Notes: a model not told the origin generated them from the sequence alone. 11,102 nucleotides of DNA from Echinostoma caproni (GCA_900618425.1 UZAN01057142.1:1953-13054); one strand, 5' to 3'; positions 1-8,183 are shown, numbered from the stretch's first letter. Program-made: numbers and translations.

Positions 1-540
1 GACTCAAAAGTCTTACCCACAAGGCAGTGGGGCGTAAATCCAACACGGGAGCGTGAACGAAGCACCCGTGTGGTAACTTCTAGAGACCTGTCACGCAAGG
101 CTCTCGGTCAACTTTTCGGGATCGGCCCTCAGCCTCATGCATCCAATGAGACAAGCGGAACGTGGACGGGACAGCAACCTATTGGCTGAGGGCTGCCCAG
201 CTTGGGCGGGCGGTAGCTGTCCAATGAAGTGCGAAGACTTCTCCCACCGTCGAGAGGAAGCCCCAGATATCCCGCTCCTACGTCCATCTAGCGAGGGTTT
301 TTTGACCGGTAACTACCCCTCATCGCGTTTATTTGCTGGAGTGGCCTCTCCAGGGGCGGGTGTGGATAGGAGAACGAAACCAGGAGTTGCCCAAACAGCT
401 GGCTTTGTGAGATTGAGTTTCGTCTGGCCTCTACTATTTGACCTTTCAGGTATGATTGGATCTACGGCTGGGAAAAGCCATCCTGTGTAGCACACATGGT
501 CATGGAGGCACGCAAGCTATCACACCACGTCAAGACGCAG
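1..540 (+). other. GC-rich leader of element A
   Basis: This stretch lies upstream of the RT fragment and shows no protein domain in any frame. An open frame of 117 codons (137-490, plus) crosses it but has no recognised similarity and a low-complexity, Pro/Gly/Arg-rich content, so I treat it as chance. Possible RNA structure includes a 7-bp stem, acacggg at 43-49 with cccgtgt at 65-71, and a 6-bp stem, ctggag at 336-341 with ctccag at 348-353. By position it could be a 5' untranslated region or a non-autonomous head. From memory it resembles abundant schistosome repeat transcripts; a search would settle this. Confidence 0.45.
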
Positions 541-542
541 TT

Positions 543-672
543 TCGTCGCGATGTGCTACTAAGTGAAGATCCAGGTAAGTTGCAAGCTTTTCTGGATGGT
601 TTGAGTGCTAGTGTATCAAATGTTGTTCCAAGATTGAGTCGATCCATCACCCAGTCTCACCCTGACTGGGGA
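543..672 (+). pseudogene. RT fragment of element A, left part (before the element B insertion)
   Basis: A broken piece of the RT domain downstream of the catalytic YADD box. Clear residues are RDVLLSEDPGKLQAF in the first frame. A frame shift follows near 617, then MLFQD, a TGA stop in place of the usual Trp codon, and VDPSPSLTLTG. Relative to element C, which reads SEDPGELPTFLDSLS and then FGMRFAPSKCKMLLQDWVD, about 11-12 codons around FGMRFAPSKC are deleted. It ends at 672 in the target-site duplication of element B and continues in frame at 1149. Non-functional. Confidence 0.7.
661..672. repeat. Target-site duplication, left copy (12 bp)
   Basis: cctgactgggga is repeated without mismatch at 1137-1148. 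The flanking bases differ on both outer and inner sides. This is the expected signature of target-primed reverse transcription by a non-LTR element. Confidence 0.85.
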
Positions 673-1136
673 TTATCATCATCATTGTACAGCGTAATAC
701 AATGAAGCGAACTTCACTGATCGCTGCCAAGCTCATATTGCATATAAGGTAAGTGAGAATGTTTAGGGAGGATAGGGATTGGACTCAATTTTAGGGACGG
801 GAAAAGAAAACGAACCGCTATCGTCAACACAGAGTACACAACCCAAAAGTGCATACATACTAGTTCAAGCATTCCGATGAGAAGTGACAGCATGATCGCC
901 ATTGCTGTCGATTTGCAGCCATGATCTTCAGTGTCTCCAACCATGCGGTTTCGGAGTCTTTTGAACCCCATGCCGGAAGACGAGAGACACCTACTTTACC
1001 TAATGACTCTGTGCATTTCTTCATACCTAATCTCCACCTCATCCGCTGGCCTCCACGCGGCTTTTTCCAGCCTGAAACAGCCACTGCGAATAAGATACGC
1101 TGTGGTAGGCGACCGTCGGACATACGCAAAGCGTGT
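673..1136 (-). mobile_element. Element B: 5'-truncated non-LTR retrotransposon insertion
   Basis: A 464-bp LINE copy on the minus strand, inserted into element A. Reading the minus strand from 1136, it starts mid-ORF at GHALRMSDGRLP, the position of the conserved LGHVLRM motif. It runs through the C-terminal tail, stops at 860-862, has a 3' untranslated stretch of about 187 bp, and ends in a short tgatgatgataa-type tail (complement of 673-684). A trinucleotide 3' tail, a 5' truncation and a 12-bp target-site duplication together are diagnostic of LINE retrotransposition and resemble RTE-like elements. Both ends and the orientation are well supported; the clade name is inference. Confidence 0.85.
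860..1135 (-). pseudogene. C-terminal tail of a non-LTR retrotransposon RT protein (element B)
   Basis: About 90 codons remain open and end at a natural-looking stop. They contain the C-terminal signature found in fluke LINE proteins: RMSDGRLPQR, then GWKKPRGGQ, then VGVSRLPAWGSKD, then WLETLKIMA with NRQQWRSCC. The equivalent region of element C (1342-1640) has GWKKVTGGQTKTW and VRLPGWGLRDD, so the two are homologous but clearly from different families. No RT catalytic domain is present, because the insertion was truncated at its 5' end. The role of this tail is not established; it follows the RT palm and thumb. Dead on arrival as a gene, although its frame is intact from truncation to stop, which suggests a fairly young copy. 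Confidence 0.85.
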
Positions 1137-1148
1137 CCTGACTGGGGA
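1137..1148. repeat. Target-site duplication, right copy (12 bp)
   Basis: Identical to 661-672 (cctgactgggga). Removing 673-1148 restores one continuous reading across the element A RT fragment. Confidence 0.85.
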
Positions 1149-1200
1149 AGTAGCAGAGGAAATAGACAACATTTGTTATCTAGGCAACTATATTAGTTTC
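1149..1200 (+). pseudogene. RT fragment of element A, right part (after the element B insertion)
   Basis: Reads VAEEIDNICYLGNYIS, corresponding to the conserved stretch that in intact fluke LINEs reads roughly (E)VDxFxYLGSxIS, a little downstream of the YADD box. After about 1197 the similarity is lost. The frame continues the SLTLTG codons that end at 672 once element B is removed. Confidence 0.7.
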
Positions 1201-1341
1201 AGTTCAGTTTCTACAACCATTAATCATTTACTATCGTGAACCGGTTTTGAATGCTGCCTTTTGGATGCCCATTTGGATGAACATGAGAAAGACATAAAGG
1301 TTGAATGTAGGGTCGAAAAGAAAATTTAGGATTTCATTGCA

Positions 1342-2285
1342 CTAATTTTGCAGAGAAATTGACAAGATGCATGAACGGCATTGTTTACGACACTCAGCCA
1401 TATCACTCAGTGTAGCTAACCATCGGGTATGATCATCCCGAAGTCCCCACCCAGGGAGCCTAACGGGACCTATGTGACCCAGACTTCTCGCTATTGTTTT
1501 CACACCCTCATGCCAGGTCTTAGTTTGACCACCCGTGACTTTCTTCCACCCGCTACCTACATCAGCGGACATCGCTCGCCGTAGCAACCTATCTGGCGAC
1601 ATGCGTAACACATGCCCCAAACAACGTAATCTATGGAGGTCGACCACTTGTGTCAATGGGCNNAACCAGCGTAAGCTATGGAGGTTGATCACTTGTCCCA
1701 ATGGGCGACCGCAGTTACCCAAAACTCTACGCCTAACTTCAGCATCGCCCGTTCGGCTACTCCACCAGATTCGTGCAATGCTGCGTAGACAGCGGTGTTC
1801 AAATACCGACAGTCTGTCTTTATCCTATTTCCTTAATGGCCAATTTTCTGCACCGTATAGCAGGACATGGCCGAACTGTCGCGGCATACACTCGACCCTT
1901 CACGGACAGCCGGATATCGCGACGGCGCCACAAATGTCTCAAGTTGGCAAATGCCAACCGAGCCTTCTGTGTGTGAGCTGACATTTAATCCGTGATGCGT
2001 CCACCGGGTGAGATGCAGGCGCCCATTTACTCTATTACTTCCTCAGTTAGGGTGAGGCTGGGTGCTGCATCAACCCAGTCTTGAAGTAACATTTTACACT
2101 TTGAAGGTGCAAAACGCATACCGAACCTGGTTACAGGAACACTCAAACTATCCAGAAAGGTTGGTAACTCACCTGGATCTTCACTTGGTAGCACAATGTC
2201 GTCTGCATATTGTAGATCCGACAGTCTGCCATCTGGGAGTAAATCGATGCCACTATCCTCACACGAGGATAGGGCTGTTTCAATA
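1342..2285 (-). pseudogene. Element C: degenerate non-LTR retrotransposon, RT catalytic box to C-terminal stop
   Basis: A minus-strand RT relic. Frame 1 (about 2285-2028) has GIDLLPDGRLSDLQYADD, with the YADD catalytic motif at 2209-2198, then IVLPSEDPGELP, FGMRFAPSKCKMLLQDW and SLTLTEE. A small deletion and stop follow near 2027. Frame 2 (about 2015-1830) has CISPGGRITD, a stop, then HTQKARLAFANLRHLWRR and SVKGRVYAATVR. Frame 3 (about 1822-1342) has RLSVFEHRCLRSIARIW, EVRRRVLGN, LGHVLRMSPDRL, GWKKVTGGQTKTW, RLPGWGLRD and a terminal stop. At least two frameshifts and one stop make it non-functional. The RT palm upstream of YADD and the endonuclease are missing. A 45-bp duplication with two Ns lies inside it (1625-1706). 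It shares SEDPG and QDWVD features with element A, so I place A and C in one family. Confidence 0.85.
1625..1706. repeat. Imperfect 45-bp-period duplication straddling two Ns
   Basis: 1625-1661 and 1670-1706 align over 37 bases with five differences, and the two Ns are at 1662-1663. The period of 45 bp equals 15 codons, so the element C frame is kept (LHSLRW and LHRLRC appear in tandem). Intact relatives have this segment once. It is either a local duplication or an assembly join of two repeat copies. Confidence 0.75.
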
Positions 2286-2289
2286 ATCA

Positions 2290-2495
2290 AACGGTGGAGT
2301 CGAACTCTTCCTAGGGAACACGATATGCCTATGACATCGCCTTGCTGGGTGACAAGACACGGGCAGTTCAAGACGCTTTGAACCGCTTGGCGATTGGGGT
2401 ATGCAGGTATGGTATGTGCTTTGCACTTTCCAAGTGCAAAGTGATTGTTCAAGACTGGAAGGAGCCTGTCTGCACTCACTCTCTGTGGTGATCAG
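2290..2495 (+). pseudogene. Element D: RT fragment of a second non-LTR family, head to head with element C
   Basis: On the plus strand, GVELFLGNTIC (about 2294-2326) is followed by a small deletion and then YAYDIALLGDKTRAVQDAL, where the second residue of the expected DD pair's context is altered (YAYD for YADD, near 2326-2337). Next come CRYGMCFALSKCKVIVQDW (about 2401-2457) and EPV, then a frameshift into ALTLCGDQ-like codons, after which similarity stops near 2495. Its LLGD..AVQDALNRL wording differs from the SEDPG..LQAFLDGL wording of A and C, so it is a different family. Element B's tail may belong to this second family, but they do not overlap, so that is inference. Broken catalytic box and truncation at both ends: non-functional. 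Confidence 0.75.
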
Positions 2496-2499
2496 CGGC

Positions 2500-3009
2500 G
2501 AACCACATGAGACCCTACTAGATTAGGTCTATACACTAGATTGATCGGTTGTTCTGCTTACTTATGTGTTGGTTTAAACGTCACGCTTCTTCTACCATCT
2601 TACATTCCTATCACGGAAGTGTAGACTATAAATAAACCACTTCTCAAGCAGGATGAACGCGGATGTAGCGATGCCCTATTCATGTCCTGTTTACTGTAGT
2701 CAATTCATGTTCGTTTTTCTCGTTCAGGTAGTTTATTAAAATATTAGGCCATTGGGTGAATATGATTCACAAGTTTATGATACAGCCAACTACCAAAACT
2801 GTGAAATAAACCAAACTAACTGTGAACAGTGACAAAAGCATGGGACCCCGCCTTTCTTCAAAAAAGAACATGACAATAAATTTCCTGTTGAGCCGTTACT
2901 GTTCTCTTATACACCTACGGCTGTGGAATACGAACATCAGGATAATCAGCGACCAAGCGTCTTAAATAGCTTCTGTTGAGGAAGTTCTGCTCACTGCCAT
3001 CACGCGGTG
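2500..3009. other. Intergenic stretch without recognised gene
   Basis: No open frame of note and no recognised domain. It holds an AT-rich tataaataa at about 2625-2634 and scattered A/T runs. It may contain further unrecognised repeat sequence, since both sides are repeats. Confidence 0.5.
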
Positions 3010-3490
3010 GTTTTCCCAACAAAATGAAAGTACGAAATACTAATAACCGGGTTGGTGAACCATTGGCAGTTCACATAAAGGAGTTGGCTAAACACCTTGA
3101 TTCTAAACCAATCAAGAGGTGTACGAACCACACATACACACACCTACCTGGATGTGGCAGTGGTCACCGGCTCGATTGGGNCGATTGGGTATCGAGAAGT
3201 ATTCGGTTCCTTGGACGTTTGGCTCCGTTCAAAAGGCGTATGACTCGATAAACTGGACACCGCCCTCCAAAGAGTTGCGGTTTTCACACCGCGATGCCAT
3301 CAGAGAGTCCTTAGCTCGTTAAAGGCTCCGGTTACGGTTTCCCCAAGAAAGTTCACCTACCTCAGCCTGAAAAACCGGCCACAAACAAATCACGGAATGT
3401 TTTCTTGTTTTTATCAAGATTACTGTACGGCGATTTGTTTGGCACACAGTCCGAACTCAGACATGTGTGAAATACAATGAAATACACCTC
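3010..3490 (+). repeat. Dispersed repeat E, copy 1
   Basis: Aligns by eye with 9512-9990 in the same orientation. Shared blocks include gcagttcac/acagttcac, the tgattc(t/c)aaacc block, gtgtacgaaccacacatacac versus gcgcacgaaccacacacac, cctggatgtggcagtggtcacc versus cctggttgtggcaatggccacc, the aactggaca block, ggctc(c/t)ggtt, and gatt(t/c)gtttggcacaca near the right end. The copies differ at many positions and by small indels. No RT, transposase or other domain was recognised in either strand. Limits are approximate. One N lies at 3181. Confidence 0.75.
3173..3189. repeat. 8-bp direct repeat flanking a single N
   Basis: cgattggg occurs at 3173-3180 and again at 3182-3189, separated only by the N at 3181. 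Repeat E copy 2 does not show this doubled block. The period is 9 bp. It looks like an uncollapsed overlap at a gap. Confidence 0.7.
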
Positions 3491-4854
3491 TGGGTTCTCC
3501 GGTAAATACATATGAAGTACATATAATCGGCGACAGATAATTTAGATTGTTTCCATCTACATACAAATGTGGGAGCCAACTAATGAGCTAGCAATGGAAT
3601 TTGACCAATGTGCCGTAAAATGAAGGAAGGAACTGTCGATTCGCAGACCATGACCACCATCGAAAATAAGCGACTGCTTCTTGTGGTACAAAAGTCCGAT
3701 TTATGCCAACGGTAGTTTTATGGATGCGTTGTTGAGTCCCAGATTACTGCATATTTTATGGAAGCCAATGTTGTTAAGGAAAGTTGAAACGAGACCGGGC
3801 GCCAACCAGTGGAGAATTAACCAAAGAAAACGAGACTGGAGTACCCTGTCAAGCATATTGAACACAATTTCATAATGACAGTTACAGAACATATACCGCA
3901 AAGCGAATCTCGCTTATCTCTGACAAACTCACTGTATACCCCAAGTACGAATGCGCAAGGTAATCAGGAATCGACCGCAGTTGACCACTTCTTCAACGTG
4001 GGAAATTACATTAGTTATGATACTTGATTACTAGGGTGACTGAACCCTGGAGCGGTGTGTGAATGACTGAAACGTTCGGCGTCGATCTGGAGTTCCTTTC
4101 ACATTAAAAGGTCGCATATACTGCGCACAGCGCGACCAGTTCTGCTTCATGTCTGTCAAACCCTGAGTCTGCGCATGAGACATTCGACTAGATATTTTCG
4201 ATCATCGCATTCGACGTAGTGTGGCGCACACAGAATGGATCGAATAGGTTAGTCATAGTGAGGTAAGTCATCGTGTGCTTTGTTACGGTGGAAAATTAAT
4301 AGATATTACAAAATACAATATTGCATTACCGTATATCTTGTTATATATTAATATATATCATTAATATATCACAGAATTCAGGTTAGCAGACTTCGTTGGT
4401 AAGGGCACGTATTGTGCAAGCCTAGCAACGTCACTGTGCCCTGTGAGAAGTTTACTACCCGGGAATGATGAAACTCATGTGAAGGTCGACAGATGAGGTG
4501 CAGACGATGCGTGAAAAACTGAACTGAATGATCAAATAGAGTAGATGTCTTTCAACTTCCCGTGTAGGGTTCAAAAGACTCGGTAACTGGTCAGTTCAAG
4601 ACCCCGAAAGGCATTATACCGAACCGACGTGACGTTCTTGATTGCATTTATTAGCACACCTGAGCGCTTAAAAGGCGTGCATGCACAGTTAGACTATGTA
4701 CCCTGTGTGGAGATCATAAGGGTTCAATTTATCCTTCGTTTCCGTAAAATAGGACACCTCAAAATTTCATAAGGGTCACAGGAATAGTGAGCTTACCAGA
4801 GATCATAGAAGTTCGTTCTGTTTTATTTCGCTATACGATGATTATGATAGTGTA
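3491..4854. other. Intergenic stretch without recognised gene
   Basis: About 1.36 kb with only short open frames (65 codons or fewer) and no recognised domain on either strand. It contains one AT-rich palindrome at 4343-4369. I see no tRNA, no RT motif and no strong splice-bounded exon here. Confidence 0.5.
4343..4369. repeat. AT-rich palindrome
   Basis: atatattaat (4343-4352) and attaatatat (4360-4369) are perfect inverted arms of 10 bp around a 7-nt spacer, in a locally AT-rich patch. Such patches arise readily by slippage, so no function is claimed. Confidence 0.6.
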
Positions 4855-6400
4855 ATGGGGGGTGAGTTTGTTTCGAAGGACGGAGGGTTAAAACCGCTGC
4901 GTTCGATAAACAGAATACAAAATACAACACACACGCCACTCCAAGCATTCTGGTTTAATTATCAACGAAAACAAAAACAGCATAATTATCGGTTTGCTGT
5001 GATGTCCTTTAGTGTCGCTAACATACGGCTTCTCTCAAGCTGCTCCTATTCCGTGGTGGATAGCCCAATCGTCTTTATATCCCTTCTTGAAAATCCAAAA
5101 TTATTGGCTCCATGCTGATGGGGTACATTTCTCTGATCAAATTTTGTACAGTGACAGAAGCCGAGTTCACGACAAAACCAAACCCACTCTTGAAAACAAT
5201 GGAAAATTCAGGTATGTCTCGCTACTGTTCTCCTTCTCAAAACTGGAGTGGAAAGCCGCCATTGTACCTCTGTTAAAGAGTCACGTTATACCGCCCACGG
5301 AGATTCATTGTCGACAGTCGGGGTGATCTGGTTAGCGTTAGGTCATCCGAATTGTTCGCCAAAACAACCCTTTCATTGATAGTGTATCGACCTGATTGGA
5401 AAAATTAATCACACCACAGATTTTGCCCCGGTTCGGTTCGATTAACTGTACACTCATTACACAGATGACCTTTGACCATTGCCTATCATCATGCCCCGAT
5501 TTGGTCCGACGACATACTTTGTACTTTGTTGTTATTGTTCTCATACCGCCTCTAAGCGTTCCTGGTCTCTCTCATTTGTGCGTCCTCTACCCTTACCGCC
5601 CTTGAACACTCTCTTTTGCACGCTTGCCATTCTGGGGCGTCATTACATACAAACTACCCCGGATCCATTCCCCCACCCACGTTTTCGTTCTAGTACATTG
5701 TCATCCCATCCTCTTTATGTTGACCTTCATATTCGATCATTCGCTTCACTTGCTTAGCGGACTGCTTTGTGCTATAGGATCCCGTGAACCGCTTGTGTGT
5801 CTTGCATTGACCATTGACTGCGTTTCTTTATCGATCACTTGCGATTGGTGTTTCTATCCCTTAAATCGTCCCTTTTCTAAGCCGAGTTTGCATTCCTTTT
5901 GGTGACTGCTCCGCAGGTGCTTTGTTCTGCGCCTTGACCTGCATCGTATTTCGTTCTTGTACCGTGGAGACCGGATTGGCCCACAATTTGAGGTATGGTG
6001 TTTGGTTTTGTACATATGTCTGCTTATAGTACACGTAGATTACCGACTTCTCATTATCTGGAATCGGGCTTGGGGTTCGTATCTACGAGTCACTCAACCA
6101 CTGGACGACAGTCCGGTACAGATAGAGTAGCTAATACTTTATGCGAACAACTTGGCCATTTCTTTGGTGGGTTGCTTCACTAACCTCGGAGGGTGCGTAG
6201 CAGCTGATGCAGTCTTTTATTATTCCCTGACGCAGAGGCCACTTCTATTTCACCTGCTCGCCAGTTTTCGCGAGTCTTTTGAGACCTTTCTTAAGTGGAC
6301 GTTGGTCCTTGGTCCTGGCCGGTGGGGACTGGTCACCTCCACCCCGAGGTTATTCAATGCGTTAAACCGAAAAAAGCTGATTTGACATAGTATTTGTTAC
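4855..6400. other. Unassigned stretch with weak plus-strand open frames and a pyrimidine-rich block
   Basis: Several overlapping plus-strand open frames of 62-104 codons occur (for example 5012-5326 and 6152-6385), but none shows a recognised domain and they shift frame from one to the next. The block 5480-5960 is pyrimidine-rich on the plus strand: I counted about 42 of 60 bases C or T in 5521-5580, 5581-5640, 5701-5760 and 5821-5880. The low purine content explains the lack of stops in plus-strand frames. It could be an old repeat, an intron or part of an untranslated region. A 60-nt segment at 5152-5211 sits between splice-like ag and ggtatgt sites but has no other support. Confidence 0.4.
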
Positions 6401-6858
6401 TCACACATGTGACTGCGAATCGAGCACATCCCGAAAATATTTCACACAACCTAGTACTTGACACAGTTTCGAAAATTTCATCAATTAGCCATTGCTAAAC
6501 ACATGTGACCTTAACAAACCTTAACAAAAGAAAGAACACGACCAAAACGTCAGACGGGTCGAATTGAAAGGCCAAGATCGAATACTTAATAATGAATATC
6601 ACAGTTCGTATAAAGGAGCTATATTCATTGTTTTTACAATAAGCCTAAACCTGATGTGGTTCGCCACTCCAAGTCCCGGGGCTTAGGTTACCGGTTTCCA
6701 TCATTGAACAGCAGTTCCTCGTGACTATGGGATTTGTCCCGTCTGCTGTTCATTACACTAAGGTGTGTAATAAACAAAAGCCTATAAATTATGAATAATG
6801 ATTATCACGTATGAATTAGCATAAGAGCACACGATATACAAACCATGCATGCACTCAC
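6401..6858. other. Stretch downstream of exon 4 (probable intron 4 of the coiled-coil gene)
   Basis: Begins, on the minus strand, with the gtgagt donor of exon 4. No acceptor with the required phase-1 exon was recognised. It contains the perfect 10-bp inverted repeat at 6705-6752. Frame read-through past exon 4 would end at a stop at 6782, giving an alternative short C-terminus. Confidence 0.45.
6705..6752. repeat. 10-bp perfect inverted repeat (stem-loop)
   Basis: tgaacagcag (6705-6714) and ctgctgttca (6743-6752) are exact reverse complements across a 28-nt spacer. No T-run follows and no adjacent duplication was seen, so neither a terminator nor a transposon end is supported. Confidence 0.6.
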
Positions 6859-7007
6859 CCGGTTGAGGCTGATTATTCACTTTTAACTGAGCCAGGCGGT
6901 CACGAACAGATGTGATATCAGCACATAACGAACGAACGCTGGCTGGTTCGGCGACGGCGTCTTGAAAGGTTTCCGGTGTGTTTGGCAAAGCAGGATTGTT
7001 ACCACCA
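6859..7007 (-). CDS. Coiled-coil protein gene, candidate exon 4 (last exon found)
   Basis: 149 nt, residues about 165-214. The acceptor is cattcag just before 7007 on the minus strand; the first base completes a split Arg codon left by exon 3 (phase 2 to phase 2). An acceptor at the only other nearby ag would give the wrong phase. The donor is an excellent gtgagt (6858-6853), leaving phase 1. The peptide begins GGNNPALPNTPETF, a Pro/Asn-rich linker, then has an amphipathic stretch, VRSLCADITSVRDRLAQL, and ends in NNQPQP. The upstream polypyrimidine tract is weak, which lowers confidence. The protein continues beyond this exon, probably outside the window. No known domain recognised. Read-through instead of splicing would add about 25 residues and stop at 6782. 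Confidence 0.6.
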
Positions 7008-7251
7008 CTGAATGAGCGTCCGTATAAATGATCAAACATGAAAATAAAGTGCACTTCCGTTGAATTTCATTAAATAAGATTCAGTGTAGTGCGAAATATA
7101 AAAATTTTCTCAGAAAATCGGATCAACTATAAATAAAGTTTTCAATGAACACGATCGTCTCCCTAAGGATTGCTGCTATAAACCAAAGTAAAAACCTGCG
7201 TCAGAATGATTTTTCCTTACCGCGCACCTTGGCTTACGGAACAGAAGAAGC

Positions 7252-7319
7252 CTTATGCCACATTCACGAAAACCAATTTTTCCGTAAAATAGTTGCGCGT
7301 GACGAATCAGTGGCATAAG
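7252..7319. repeat. 10-bp inverted repeat in intron 3
   Basis: cttatgccac (7252-7261) pairs exactly with gtggcataag (7310-7319), spacer 48 nt. An inner attc/gaat pairing with bulges is possible. It may mark a small foldback element, but no terminal duplication was identified. Confidence 0.5.
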
Positions 7320-7476
7320 CCCGGTATTAGGGCGAGAGGTGGAGAAGCTGTATGAAGGCCGATTAGGGAGCAAAGTTAAGTTTGTTTTATAATAAGGAGG
7401 TACGGTGCGCTGTTTGGGTTAGGGGGCTTGTTCTCAGAATTCGTGGGCATGACGGCCAACATTTAGTTGAAAACCA

Positions 7477-7499
7477 ACGGTCAGTAATTAGCTGACCGT
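7477..7499. repeat. 8-bp stem with 7-nt loop in intron 3
   Basis: acggtcag (7477-7484), loop taattag, ctgaccgt (7492-7499). A compact hairpin of unknown role; could be coincidence. Confidence 0.5.
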
Positions 7500-7992
7500 A
7501 GTCGAAAAGTACTAAGTTAAATTACCACACATTATATTCCCGGACATCCTAATATTTAGTCATGACAACCAGCAGCTGAAAACATAACAATAGAATAGAA
7601 TGGAATCCGACGAGAGGAAAACTTTAATATCACAGTTAGTTGGCAGTTAGGGTTGGAAACTTGGAACCTGATGACCGAATCATACCAGAAGCAGACTCGA
7701 GCCGTTTGATGACTACCAGTAAAGCAAACCAATTCCTAGCGCATCAATAGTTGGATGTAATGATGTTTTGTCATAGCAGTCGTAACCTAAAAATTAGCTG
7801 ACTAACAGCATAGACATACTAACCAGCACATAGTATGTAGTAGTGGTAGTACATAGTGCATAGTGTTGTATCAAATCAGGGTATCATTTACAAGGTGAAA
7901 TAGGCAGTGCATCAAATCCAATGAACTTTGCCATCTTCAAAGATTACCTTGACCGTATACAAAACAAATAGAAAACAACAATTTTCACATAC

Positions 7993-8066
7993 CGTGAAGA
8001 TAACTCTAACTGCTCGGTTACTGTTTGTAGACTTTGAACGGCTGATGACAAATCCATAAGACTCTC
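7993..8066 (-). CDS. Coiled-coil protein gene, exon 3
   Basis: 74 nt encoding 24 codons plus two bases: ESLMDLSSAVQSLQTVTEQL and four more residues, then the first two bases of an Arg codon. It starts in phase 0, as exon 2 demands, and ends in phase 2, as exon 4 demands. The acceptor is a good pyrimidine-rich ctgttcatttcag; the donor is gtatgt. The Leu/Val spacing continues the heptad pattern that begins at the end of exon 2, so the coiled coil runs across the splice junction (residues about 106-165). The exon is short and easily missed, since it lies in a longer open frame of a different phase that belongs to no protein. I rate it likely because phase, splice sites and heptads all agree. Confidence 0.7.
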
Positions 8067-8183
8067 CTGAAATGAACAGCAAACAAGTTGATTTTTCACT
8101 AACACGCCACACATTTCCAGTCATTAAATAACGTCCGGGATCAGGATTAACAGCGTGCAGACAATAAAGCAAAAATAAGGAGC

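Larger units (their letters stand above)
1..1200 (+). mobile_element. Element A: degenerate chimeric non-LTR retroelement (leader plus partial RT), interrupted by element B
   Basis: A relic of a non-LTR retrotransposon on the plus strand, cut by the window edge at its left. Positions 1-540 form a GC-rich leader with no recognised domain. From about 543 the reading becomes RT-like: DVLLSEDPGKLQAFLDGL at 556-609 matches the segment just after the YADD box. A deletion and frameshift follow near 617, where the usual FGMRFAPSKC segment is missing. KMLFQD-like and SLTLTG-like codons follow up to 672. The same reading resumes at 1149 (VAEEIDNICYLGNYIS), because element B sits in between. The upstream RT palm, the endonuclease and the C-terminal tail are absent, so it cannot be autonomous. 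From memory, schistosome transcripts contain a similar leader-to-RT chimera, so this may be a non-autonomous family rather than a one-off deletion. I am fairly sure of the RT homology and less sure of the left limit. Confidence 0.7.
7008..7992 (-). other. Intron 3 of the coiled-coil gene (985 nt)
   Basis: Starts gtatgt after exon 3 and ends cag before exon 4, on the minus strand, with matching phase 2 on both sides. Inside are two inverted repeats: cttatgccac at 7252-7261 with gtggcataag at 7310-7319, and acggtcag at 7477-7484 with ctgaccgt at 7492-7499. A 65-codon minus-strand open frame at 7176-7373 has no recognised domain. Confidence 0.6.

Noticed and set aside
137..490. 117-codon plus-strand open frame in the element A leader
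   Set aside because: No recognised domain, compositionally low-information (Pro/Gly/Arg/Ser), overlaps an opposite-strand frame and lies in a repeat leader. GC-rich sequence gives long chance frames.
714..971. 85-codon minus-strand open frame with hydrophobic residues
   Set aside because: Mostly the 3' untranslated part of element B read in another frame; no domain and no start context.
2484..2660. Possible solo LTR beginning tgtggtgatc with an internal tataaataa
   Set aside because: No matching ca end with a flanking duplication was found, and the tgtggtgat part can be read as the end of the element D RT similarity.
5152..5211. Possible 60-nt plus-strand exon between ag and ggtatgt
   Set aside because: Splice sites look good but no partner exon in phase, no recognised peptide, and opposite strand to the only supported gene.
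6152..6385. Plus-strand open frames after the pyrimidine-rich block
   Set aside because: They shift frame repeatedly, lack domains and are explained by skewed composition reducing stop codons.
7665..7690. ctgatga core resembling a hammerhead ribozyme, as known in schistosome SINEs
   Set aside because: No following stem and gaaa in the required arrangement; the other ctgatga occurrences (8041 region, minus near 10575) also fail.
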